Assembly: GCA_037134895.1 (NCBI GenBank)
Contig: JBAXLI010000020.1
Coordinates: 1 to 60,102 of the forward strand
From: CAIRDP01 sp037134895
Lineage (GTDB): Bacteria; Bacteroidota; Bacteroidia; Bacteroidales; FEN-979
Length of the DNA: 60,102 bases
Reading direction: 5' to 3'
Notes under the pieces: model-generated
Databases searched by the model: none
What the model saw: only the letters and a program-made list of their open reading frames with translations
Told to the model about the DNA's origin: nothing
Translations under genes and position numbers: made by a program
Shown: positions 40,021-47,923 of the stretch, one piece after another
Layout: every line of letters begins with the position of its first letter
How positions within the stretch are numbered: the first letter of the stretch is position 1

Positions 40021-42252
40021 ATGAAAAGAGGCCCTTTTCGCCTGCTTTCCGGGTTAATAATCAGTCTTCTGGCCATAGCATCAGCTAATGGCCAGAAGGC
40101 TTTTATTAAAGTCATTGATAAAAAGAATTCCGAACCTGTTGCTTACGCCCACGTATGCTTTGAAGGACTCAAAACAGGTAAACCCCTCTATACTCTTACA
40201 TCCATCGACGGCCTGGTTGCCAACGAGGTTCACGAACCTTCCAGGGTAGTCATCAGCTTTATGGGTTATTCGACCTATAAAGACACAATACGGCCCGGAC
40301 AGTCTTTGGAAATCCACCTGGAACCCTCCATCCTTAATATGAACGAGGTAGTAGTCACAGCGCAATACACTCCCGAGAAAGCTGATAAGTCGATCTACAG
40401 GGTCGAAGTGATCAACGCAAGGCAAATCGAGCAGAAAGCAGCCACGAACATGGCCGACCTGCTTAAAGACCAGTCAAGCATGCAGGTTAGCCAGGACGGC
40501 GTGCTTGGAACCAGCCTGAGGATACAGGGACTTTCAGGACAAAATGTAAAGTTCCTGCAGGATGGCGTGCCTATGATAGGCAGGATGAACGGGAATTTCG
40601 ACCTGAACCAGATCAACCTGAACAATGTTGACCATGTTGAACTGATCGAAGGCCCCATGTCGGTGATCTACGGCAGTAATGCCCTCGCCGGTGTAATCAA
40701 TATTATAACCAGAGAGAATAAAACATCCCTGCTTAATACAACCGCAAATACATACTATGAAAGTGTGGGTGTGTTTAACTTCGACGCTTCGGTTTCGGCC
40801 TGCCTTAAACGTCACGGACTGATGGTCGACGGGGGAAGGAATTTCTCACCAGCATATTCTTCTGTAGATACAAGCCGTTCCAAAACCTTCAAACCCAGGC
40901 GACAATATTTTTTCGATGGTTACTACACATATAATACGGGCATTTTCAAACTGAAACTGGGAGGGGATTATTTTAATGAACTTCTTGAGGATAAGGGAGC
41001 CCTGCAGCCAGTCTATTATATCAATGCCCTGGATAATTATTTCACCACCATCAGGTATTCGGCCAGGGCCGAAGGCTCTATCAAACTTCCCCGCAGTAAA
41101 TATATCAGTATTCTTGCCTCTTATTCTGCATACCAGAGGATGAAACAATCGTACGATATGGAACTCACAACGGGTGAAAAAATTCCGATCACGAATTCTG
41201 ATGGAAGCGATACCACGACAATAACATCATGGATTGGCCGTGCAACCTTTGCCACCAATAACCTGGAACATAAACTGAATTATCAGACAGGTATTGATGT
41301 TGACCTTGAAACAGGAACAGGTAAACGCATATCAGGGAATACACAACAGATCGGGGATTATGCAGCTTTTTTCAGTCTCAAGTATGACCCGGTTAAAACT
41401 CTTTCGATACAGCCGGGATTGCGTTTCATTTATAACACAAAATACAAGGCTCCCGTTGTTTATGCTCTTAGCGCAAAATGGAACATGGCAAGCGAATGGA
41501 GCACGAGGTTCTCCTATGCCAGGGGGTTCCGTTCACCAGACCTGAAAGAACTTTATCTTAATTTCCAGGATGTAAATCATGATGTTATCGGCAATCCTGA
41601 TCTTAAAGCCGAGCAATCCAACAATTTCAACATCGGGATCAACTGGAACCCTGAAACTAAAATGACAGCCTGGAATTTTGATGTTATTGGATTTTACAAC
41701 ATGATTAACAATGTAATCCTTCTTGCACCCACAGGAATTTCCCCAAACCAGTATACTTATGTGAACCTCAGTAAATACAAGACTACTGGAGGGAATGCAA
41801 GTGTTGGCTTTAGTCTTTATCCTGCGCTAAAACTTCAGCTTTCTGTTTCGGAAACCGGGGTTACAGGAAGCCTGGATGAAGAATCCAAACCAGGCCCTTT
41901 GCAGTGGCTCACCGAAATAAGTTTTAACGGGAGCTACACTCTGGCCAAACCAATGCTGACGTTTGCAGTTTTCTACAAATATACCGGCCGGGCGCCACAG
42001 GTCGTGTTCAACGACAAAAGTCTTGACTGGGGATATGTTGATCCCTATAACATCATGGATATTACGGCAACCAAAGGCTTCTGGCAAAACCGCATAAGGA
42101 TTTCCACCGGGATCAAGAACCTGTTCAATGTAACTACAGTTCCTGCAAGCGGGATGGTTGGGACACATGGCTCCGGAGGAGACGGGATGAACATTGGCTG
42201 GGGAAGGACACTATTTTTAAGATTCAGTTTCAACTTTAACAAGTATAAATGA
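40021..42252 (+). CDS. hmuR: TonB-dependent heme receptor, HmuR-like (743 aa)
   Basis: Signal peptide (LLSGLIISLLAIASANGQ), then a carboxypeptidase-regulatory-like domain (AFIKVIDKKNSEPVAYAHVC). The plug domain has LKDQSSMQVSQDGVLGTSLR and VELIEGPMSVIYGSNALAGV, and a 22-strand barrel ends in FLRFSFNFNKYK. In the barrel, GFRSPDLKELYL followed by HDVIGNPDLKAEQ matches the FRAP...NPNL box of heme receptors with the histidine in between, which together with flanking HmuY proteins supports heme as substrate. The stop overlaps the next gene in ATGA. It moves heme across the outer membrane using TonB energy. Confidence 0.85.
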   Translation: MKRGPFRLLSGLIISLLAIASANGQKAFIKVIDKKNSEPVAYAHVCFEGLKTGKPLYTLTSIDGLVANEVHEPSRVVISFMGYSTYKDTIRPGQSLEIHLEPSILNMNEVVVTAQYTPEKADKSIYRVEVINARQIEQKAATNMADLLKDQSSMQVSQDGVLGTSLRIQGLSGQNVKFLQDGVPMIGRMNGNFDLNQINLNNVDHVELIEGPMSVIYGSNALAGVINIITRENKTSLLNTTANTYYESVGVFNFDASVSACLKRHGLMVDGGRNFSPAYSSVDTSRSKTFKPRRQYFFDGYYTYNTGIFKLKLGGDYFNELLEDKGALQPVYYINALDNYFTTIRYSARAEGSIKLPRSKYISILASYSAYQRMKQSYDMELTTGEKIPITNSDGSDTTTITSWIGRATFATNNLEHKLNYQTGIDVDLETGTGKRISGNTQQIGDYAAFFSLKYDPVKTLSIQPGLRFIYNTKYKAPVVYALSAKWNMASEWSTRFSYARGFRSPDLKELYLNFQDVNHDVIGNPDLKAEQSNNFNIGINWNPETKMTAWNFDVIGFYNMINNVILLAPTGISPNQYTYVNLSKYKTTGGNASVGFSLYPALKLQLSVSETGVTGSLDEESKPGPLQWLTEISFNGSYTLAKPMLTFAVFYKYTGRAPQVVFNDKSLDWGYVDPYNIMDITATKGFWQNRIRISTGIKNLFNVTTVPASGMVGTHGSGGDGMNIGWGRTLFLRFSFNFNKYK

Positions 42253-43253
42253 AAAGATTTCTTGTTTTGTGGACCTCCATACTGCTTGCCCTGACACTGA
42301 ATTCATGTTTTAAAAAGGATTCCACAGTTCCATATCCCGACAGGGGAGATGTAAGGGTTGATACTATCGCCATGACCCCGACTTATTTATACCAGCTCTA
42401 TTTCCGTCTGGATTCTGCTGTGGTTGTCAGTTCGAATGAAAGAACCATAAGCGACCTCGGATTTGAATGCCGACAGGGAGGGTATCATATCATCCTTAAT
42501 ACTGCTGATTTTATGCGGATTGCAGATATGGGTGTCCGAACATTCGCACAAGCAGTCGATACGTCCGGGGCCAAATGGAAATTCGACAAATCAGACGGAG
42601 ATCCTGATTCCATTGCAACCGGGCAATGGTTCAGCATTGTGAACGGAGATACCGTTTCAAATGGCCATATCTGGGCTCTTGACATGGGAAAGGATATAGC
42701 TGGCCTGCACCTGGGTTTGCGGCAGGTAATTTTTGACAGCCTTAAGCATAATACATATTATTTCCGCTACACAACATTACAGGGTGGAGCGATCACTTCA
42801 GCTGTTGTGCCAAAAGATCAATCTGTGGATTACTTGTTTTACGGGATCAGGGCAGGGGGGATTATTGAGCAGCTGGAACCACCGAAAACCGGATATGACC
42901 TACTGTTCACTCAATATACCACACTACTTTTCACCGACCTGAAAGAAGCCTACCCGTACCTTGTCACCGGCGTGCTTACCAACCAGAACAATGTTAAGGT
43001 TGCCGTTGACACCATTCATCCTTTTTCATCCATTGACCTGTCTGTCGCAAGAAGTTCTATTTACAGTACTTCCCAGGATGCAATCGGATATAACTGGAAG
43101 GTGTATAATTCAAAAGCAGATAGTTATACGGTAAGAACAAACCTCGCCTATATCATCCAGGATACCAGGGGATACTACTACAAAATGCGTTTTGTAAGCT
43201 TCTACAGTGCCGGCCGCAAAGGATACCCCATCATAGAAACCCAGAAACTGTAA
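42249..43253 (+). CDS. Second HmuY-family lipoprotein (334 aa)
   Basis: The lipoprotein signal ends LLALTLNSCFKKD. The body has the HmuY layout: LYFRLDSAVVVSSNERTISD, YDLLFTQYTTLLFTDLKEAY (paralogous to SWDILFTRYMSIQPDSTPYL of the first HmuY), GYNWKVYNSKADSYTVRTNL and YYYKMRFVSFYS at the end, without a T9SS domain. It therefore stays as an outer-membrane lipoprotein while its partner is secreted by T9SS. It starts inside the receptor stop. A relay of free HmuY, anchored HmuY and receptor is an inference. Confidence 0.82.
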   Translation: MKRFLVLWTSILLALTLNSCFKKDSTVPYPDRGDVRVDTIAMTPTYLYQLYFRLDSAVVVSSNERTISDLGFECRQGGYHIILNTADFMRIADMGVRTFAQAVDTSGAKWKFDKSDGDPDSIATGQWFSIVNGDTVSNGHIWALDMGKDIAGLHLGLRQVIFDSLKHNTYYFRYTTLQGGAITSAVVPKDQSVDYLFYGIRAGGIIEQLEPPKTGYDLLFTQYTTLLFTDLKEAYPYLVTGVLTNQNNVKVAVDTIHPFSSIDLSVARSSIYSTSQDAIGYNWKVYNSKADSYTVRTNLAYIIQDTRGYYYKMRFVSFYSAGRKGYPIIETQKL

Positions 43254-43306
43254 TTGGCTGTTGGTTGTTGGTTATTAGTGATTGGTTGTTCGTTTCACTT
43301 GTCACG
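43254..43306. repeat. Intergenic short tandem repeat, TTGGTTGTTGGTTATTAG words
   Basis: Words TTGGCTG, TTGGTTG, TTGGTTA, TTAGTGA, TTGGTTG, then ACTTGTCACGTATCACG, in host DNA. It shows the repeat-type spacer is not limited to the element. Confidence 0.75.
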
Positions 43307-43308
43307 TA

Positions 43309-44004
43309 TCACGATTTCCGGCGGTATTCTCTCTCCAGGACCTTTCGTGTTATAACCCAGTGATGCATCGGAAGGAACAGCTCACATTTCGTATCGAGCA
43401 GCAATTTCCAGCTTCTTAGAAGTGCAACAGGGTCGTCGGCCCAGGGAGGAAACGCTCTGCCGGGGAATACCGAAACGCAGGTGTCGCCTGTGATGGCAAT
43501 CTGATCATCGATAATTAGGCTGCATGAACCTATGCTGTGGCCTGGAGTGTGGATCAGCCTTGCATTGATGCCAAAGGTTGATAAATCCAGCACATCATCC
43601 GCCAGTAAATCCGGTTTAACACCTTCTACCTTAAACCAATGCTCAACCCTTGGAGCGCCAAGATTGTACAGGAATTTCGTAAGCATCATGTTCCCGTGAG
43701 GTAGCGGACTCAGTCCGGCCTCAAGACAGGAAGCCTCTGAACGGTGCACGATCACAGGCATTCCAAACATTCTTTTGAGGATCGCTGCGCTGCCTGTGTG
43801 GTCGAAATGAGTATGCGTGAAAACCAGTGCATCGAGATGTTTCAGCCCAAGTTTTTCAATCTGCTTCATCAGCATCCCCCTCATTGCAGCAGGACCGGTA
43901 TCGACAAGGATATCATGGTCATTGAATGAGACAAGGTATACGTTTGACGAGCCCCAGTTAAGGCGCTCAACCTGTGTTCCGTATCGGGTTTGCCAATAGC
44001 GCAT
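43309..44004 (-). CDS. MBL-fold metallo-hydrolase, glyoxalase II-like (231 aa)
   Basis: All ligand motifs are present: VFTHTHFDHTGSA (HxHxDH), LIHTPGHSIGSC (second metal H), ITGDTCVSVFPG (D) and a final MHHW region. The N-terminus VYLVSFNDHDILVDTGPA is typical of small MBL hydrolases acting on thioesters or lactones. The substrate is unknown. It lies 25 bases after the transglutaminase-like gene on the same strand and ends the leftward catabolic run, convergent with the HmuY operon. Confidence 0.85.
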   Translation of the reverse strand: MRYWQTRYGTQVERLNWGSSNVYLVSFNDHDILVDTGPAAMRGMLMKQIEKLGLKHLDALVFTHTHFDHTGSAAILKRMFGMPVIVHRSEASCLEAGLSPLPHGNMMLTKFLYNLGAPRVEHWFKVEGVKPDLLADDVLDLSTFGINARLIHTPGHSIGSCSLIIDDQIAITGDTCVSVFPGRAFPPWADDPVALLRSWKLLLDTKCELFLPMHHWVITRKVLEREYRRKS

Positions 44005-44029
44005 GGATGAATATTTTATGAATAAAGTG

Positions 44030-46648
44030 TTAGTGGATTAACCTGGCCAGGTCATCACCGATTCCAATCCTGTAACCCTGCGAAAGATAGAGTATTTCTC
44101 CATTCTTACTGATCAGGCATACTATTGGAAGGATTGATCCCAGGTTCTGTGATGAAGCTGAAGATACCAGTTTCAGAAGTTCATTCCCGGGAACGGTACA
44201 ACTTACACCCGAAGGCATTTCCCTGAAAGGTCCTGCAAGGAAGTCTTGTTTTTCTTTTTCATTTCTGAAAAGAAGAAAAATCCTGCATGATGTTTTCTGA
44301 AAATCCTTCTTTTTTTCCCTGAGGTCGGCGAAGAAATGCTTTGTAGGCTCTTTGTCAGGTTCAACCCAGGCCAGGATGAGATCTTCCTTTCCTGCCAGGC
44401 CTGGCATTGAAAGAGACGACAGGACCTTTGCCTGCTCAACCCTGCCGAGGATTGCGGGAGCTGGCTCTTTTCTGAAGCTGATCATCTGCTTTGCCTCCTT
44501 ACCCTTTTCAAGGTTGAAGAAGGATAGGCTGGCCAATACAGTCCCGTCTTTTAAACGGTTCCCGGTCACCATCATGTAATTGCCTGCCGACAGATCAAGA
44601 GTGCAGGGAAAATTTGCGACCTGGGGATCACCTTCATAATCGAGAGAGTTATAAAAGCCGTCTTCGAATTTCTCAATTGTGAAATGAACATAATATTCAG
44701 GTTTCCTGTTGTTTTCCGGGTCGGAAAGCAGGGTGAGCTTAACCCGTTCAGGGGAGACCGGCTTTATCGGATCAAAAAGCGCATCATGCCACTTTGAATT
44801 ATGATAAAACTGCGGAAGACGTGTACCGGGTTCAAGGCGGGCTGGAATTCCAAGGCTCCTGCATATCGCAACGAAGAATATATCCCTGGAATGAGGATCA
44901 GCCACCTTCAGTTCATAAACGCCAACGGGTGTTAATGGAGCCCTGCCGTAATTTGCTTTTGTGTCGATCAGAACATTGGCTGAGACCCAGTCAACAATGC
45001 TTGCTGGTTGGGCAAATCCCTTATCCCTGAAACTTTTATCAAATTTTGACTGCAGAAAACCTTTGTATGGCCTTAGCATTTCATTGTCAACCCTGGGGTT
45101 CAGAAGGTATCTGCGGAAGAATTCAAGGTCATTGCCTGAATTTCCCCGGTAAACCGAATTGCTTATGTTATCCATTAAAACATCAAAGGAGATGTCCCTG
45201 AGATCTTTAGTTGATACAGCCCAAAGCAAGGGGAACACCCAGGATTTCTTCTCTGCCTTAATAGATCCAGCAAAATCGATGATAGTCCTGTAGTTTCCGC
45301 GGCTTTCCCTGAGGAAAAGCCAGAGTGTGTCGGAATTTAATTTCAACGTCGATGCAAGCCGGCAGGACTTGGCGCTGTCGATAAATGTGTTCTCATATGC
45401 ACCCCTGATCTTGTCTTCCAGGGCAAGCATCCGTGAATTTGATTCTTTTACTGAATCGGGAACAGCGTTTGCAGCCGGTCTTTCAGGAGGAGGGATAAAA
45501 TCTTCCTGCATCGTATATTCCCCGCCTGTTTTCATTGTGAGGTCAAGAACCAGGGTGTCGGTTGTTTTAACGCTGATCTTACGAAATGAGAATTTTCCCG
45601 CTTCTGAAGCCCTGATCATAAGATCCCCGAAACCTGTGAGGAAACTGCAAAGCCCTTTCTGATCGGTATGTGTACTGAGCAAGGGATAGAATTCAGCATA
45701 ATTGTATAGCTGGAATTCAACCCGGGCACTGTCGGCGGGATGACCCGATGAATCCCTCACCATCACGAAAATTCGCCTGGTATCTGCATAATTCGGTAAT
45801 ATATTGATCTTCGTATACCTCTCATCTTTCAGTAAAACATCCTCCGGCCCTTCATAATCACCAAAAACATTGGTGTTCACAAGCATCGCCCGCTTTGCCG
45901 GGGCAGTAAACCATGCTGCATCAAGAACGGCTTCAGGCTCGCAGGCACCAATATAATGCCATTTGCCATCCACCCACACTTCTACCCATGCATGATTGTC
46001 GTCTGAATGCGCCCAGCGTGGGGTATAGCACTGCCTTGCCGGAATGCAAACCGACCTGAGTGCTGCAACAGTAAAGGTTGATTCTTCCCCGCAACGCCCG
46101 TATGCAGTTTTGACGGTCGCCAGGGGAGAGGAGGTTCTTCCATCGGTGCCGCGGTAGGTGACCCTTTCATGACACCAGTGGTTGACTTCCAGCACAGCAT
46201 CCTTCATGTTTTTTTTCTTTATCCTGTCTTTGAGTTCAGAAAAGAAAACCATTCGGGAACTGTCGAGATTCTCATTGTTAACTCTTACAGGAAGCACAAA
46301 ATGCCTGAAAATCTCAACAGGGATCAATTTCCCCCATTCAAACGTATCCCTTGCTGCAAATGAAGCCCTGATGTTCTCAAGGAAAAAATCACCGTTGTAA
46401 TCGGCAATATCACTGAGAGGTGAATATGCAAGAATGAACTTCAGTGCTTCGGCCTCTCTCAGGGGCATCTTCTGGTCGGTAATCTTAAATACCTGCTCCC
46501 ACCTGTTCTTTCCAAGTTGTTTCTGCTTCTCAAATTGAACTTCAACTTTTTCACGATATGTTTTGTCCCTGAGGAAATGCTCACCCCTCTCACAGGATTG
46601 CAGGATCAGAATGATCATGCAACATACCGGCACTATCAGTTTCTTCAT
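44030..46648 (-). CDS. Transglutaminase-like lipoprotein with second TG-like and Trx-like parts (872 aa)
   Basis: The ATG at 46648 gives a lipoprotein signal ending ILILQSCERG; the frame open upstream to 46786 overlaps the MFS gene and is rejected. Residues about 150-260 form a transglutaminase-like core with a complete triad: C in AYGRCGEESTFTVAALRSVC, H in DDNHAWVEVW, D in EAVLDAAWF. Around residues 600-640 a second, degenerate copy (FFVAICRSLGIPARLEPGTR) lacks a clear triad. A carboxypeptidase-regulatory-like domain lies between. The last 35 residues (ILPIVCLISKNGEILYLSQG) resemble the end of a thioredoxin-like fold. It may be a cysteine protease acting on surface peptides. Confidence 0.8.
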   Translation of the reverse strand: MKKLIVPVCCMIILILQSCERGEHFLRDKTYREKVEVQFEKQKQLGKNRWEQVFKITDQKMPLREAEALKFILAYSPLSDIADYNGDFFLENIRASFAARDTFEWGKLIPVEIFRHFVLPVRVNNENLDSSRMVFFSELKDRIKKKNMKDAVLEVNHWCHERVTYRGTDGRTSSPLATVKTAYGRCGEESTFTVAALRSVCIPARQCYTPRWAHSDDNHAWVEVWVDGKWHYIGACEPEAVLDAAWFTAPAKRAMLVNTNVFGDYEGPEDVLLKDERYTKINILPNYADTRRIFVMVRDSSGHPADSARVEFQLYNYAEFYPLLSTHTDQKGLCSFLTGFGDLMIRASEAGKFSFRKISVKTTDTLVLDLTMKTGGEYTMQEDFIPPPERPAANAVPDSVKESNSRMLALEDKIRGAYENTFIDSAKSCRLASTLKLNSDTLWLFLRESRGNYRTIIDFAGSIKAEKKSWVFPLLWAVSTKDLRDISFDVLMDNISNSVYRGNSGNDLEFFRRYLLNPRVDNEMLRPYKGFLQSKFDKSFRDKGFAQPASIVDWVSANVLIDTKANYGRAPLTPVGVYELKVADPHSRDIFFVAICRSLGIPARLEPGTRLPQFYHNSKWHDALFDPIKPVSPERVKLTLLSDPENNRKPEYYVHFTIEKFEDGFYNSLDYEGDPQVANFPCTLDLSAGNYMMVTGNRLKDGTVLASLSFFNLEKGKEAKQMISFRKEPAPAILGRVEQAKVLSSLSMPGLAGKEDLILAWVEPDKEPTKHFFADLREKKKDFQKTSCRIFLLFRNEKEKQDFLAGPFREMPSGVSCTVPGNELLKLVSSASSQNLGSILPIVCLISKNGEILYLSQGYRIGIGDDLARLIH

Positions 46649-46737
46649 AATTCTATGCTTTAAATATTTTTTATACAACAATTTCGACGGTCTTTTGTGC
46701 TGATTCATGAACAAAGCCCGACATTGTCTGACATTAA

Positions 46738-47919
46738 TCACATGCCACGTTCCCGGTCCTGCCACATCAGGGTGATCGCGATCCATGTTATGAAGAACAT
46801 GCAGAACATGGGAACAATAAACCCCATAGCAATCGATATGGAATCAGTAACCGCCCACATGAGTGAACTGAAGAATTCTCCAGGCGGGATTGTCGCTATC
46901 ATCAAACCGGCAAGAACCCTTGCACTTAACTGAACCCTGTCAAACATAATTGCTAAAAGAACGGGGAAAATGCCGGCCATCCCAAGGCCTGTAATAACTG
47001 TCGCAGCCAGTGATAAGGATAACTGTCCCATATATATAGCCGCAATGCCTGAAATGCAAAGCAAGCTGCTGAGCATAAAAACCATACCTGGTTTGATTCC
47101 GGATGGGAGAAAAACCCAGGCCAGGCGTCCTGCAAGGAAGGAAAGAAAAAACAAACCAATACCCGGAACTCCGGTCTGCAGTATCCTGAGTCCGAAGGTT
47201 TCAGAAAAATAAAATGGAAAGATATCTTTCAAACAAAATTCAGCCCCTGAATAAAGCAAAAGTCCACCGGCAAGCAGGATAAGAAGTTTGTCTGAAATGA
47301 CTGCCCTGAGACTGAATCCAGTTGGCTGTTCCGGAACGTTTGCCATGGGTGTCGCCAAGGGTATAATGAGCAGCATGGCGATTGCAGTACAGATAAACAC
47401 TAAGGGCAGGTATATACTCAATGTGCTGTTAGCCTGAAATACTGAGGGAAACATGAAGGGAACACACATTCCTGCTGCAAGGCCTGCGCTTTTCAGCAGG
47501 TACAGCCAGGCGATCCTTTTGAAAATATATTTGCTTTCAGTCCCGGGAATTATATGCTGAAGTGAAGCAACCTGCACAAAAAGGCTTCCCGAAAATAAAA
47601 ATAAGGCACTGAAAAGGATTCCGTTCACCGACTTTCCAAAAAAAAGAAGGATCAGCAAACCTGGAACAATCGTCAGCAGCCCTCCGGCTATTTTCCCTGA
47701 GAAAGTTTTAACCTGCCCCGACAACCCGAAAGCAACAGAAAGAAACGAAAGCAGCAGCAGACCCAGGAAAGTCAGAATCCTCACCAGATATGCATCGGCG
47801 AAGACCATGCTGATCTGCCAGTTAAGCCTTGGGAACAGGGTTTCGACCATTCCGATGCTGAAAAAAGACAGGTATATTGCCGGGTAATGTCTTTGTGCTG
47901 TTTGTGAAGCAATCTTCAT
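46738..47919 (-). CDS. MFS transporter (393 aa)
   Basis: Twelve hydrophobic segments and the major-facilitator inter-domain layout. The N-terminus is MKIASQTAQRHYPAIYLSFF, and GLALYSGAEF-like and GLGMAGIFPVLLAIMFDRVQ helices in the second half are characteristic of fucose/sugar-type MFS proteins. It starts 5 bases downstream of the GH31 gene stop, so it is probably co-expressed and may import the released glucose-type sugar. Substrate is not inferable from residues. Confidence 0.8.
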   Translation of the reverse strand: MKIASQTAQRHYPAIYLSFFSIGMVETLFPRLNWQISMVFADAYLVRILTFLGLLLLSFLSVAFGLSGQVKTFSGKIAGGLLTIVPGLLILLFFGKSVNGILFSALFLFSGSLFVQVASLQHIIPGTESKYIFKRIAWLYLLKSAGLAAGMCVPFMFPSVFQANSTLSIYLPLVFICTAIAMLLIIPLATPMANVPEQPTGFSLRAVISDKLLILLAGGLLLYSGAEFCLKDIFPFYFSETFGLRILQTGVPGIGLFFLSFLAGRLAWVFLPSGIKPGMVFMLSSLLCISGIAAIYMGQLSLSLAATVITGLGMAGIFPVLLAIMFDRVQLSARVLAGLMIATIPPGEFFSSLMWAVTDSISIAMGFIVPMFCMFFITWIAITLMWQDRERGM

Positions 47920-47923
47920 TTTT

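Noticed and set aside
46649..46786. Extended N-terminus of the transglutaminase-like protein
   Set aside because: It overlaps the MFS gene in another frame, and the ATG at 46648 gives a proper lipoprotein signal.
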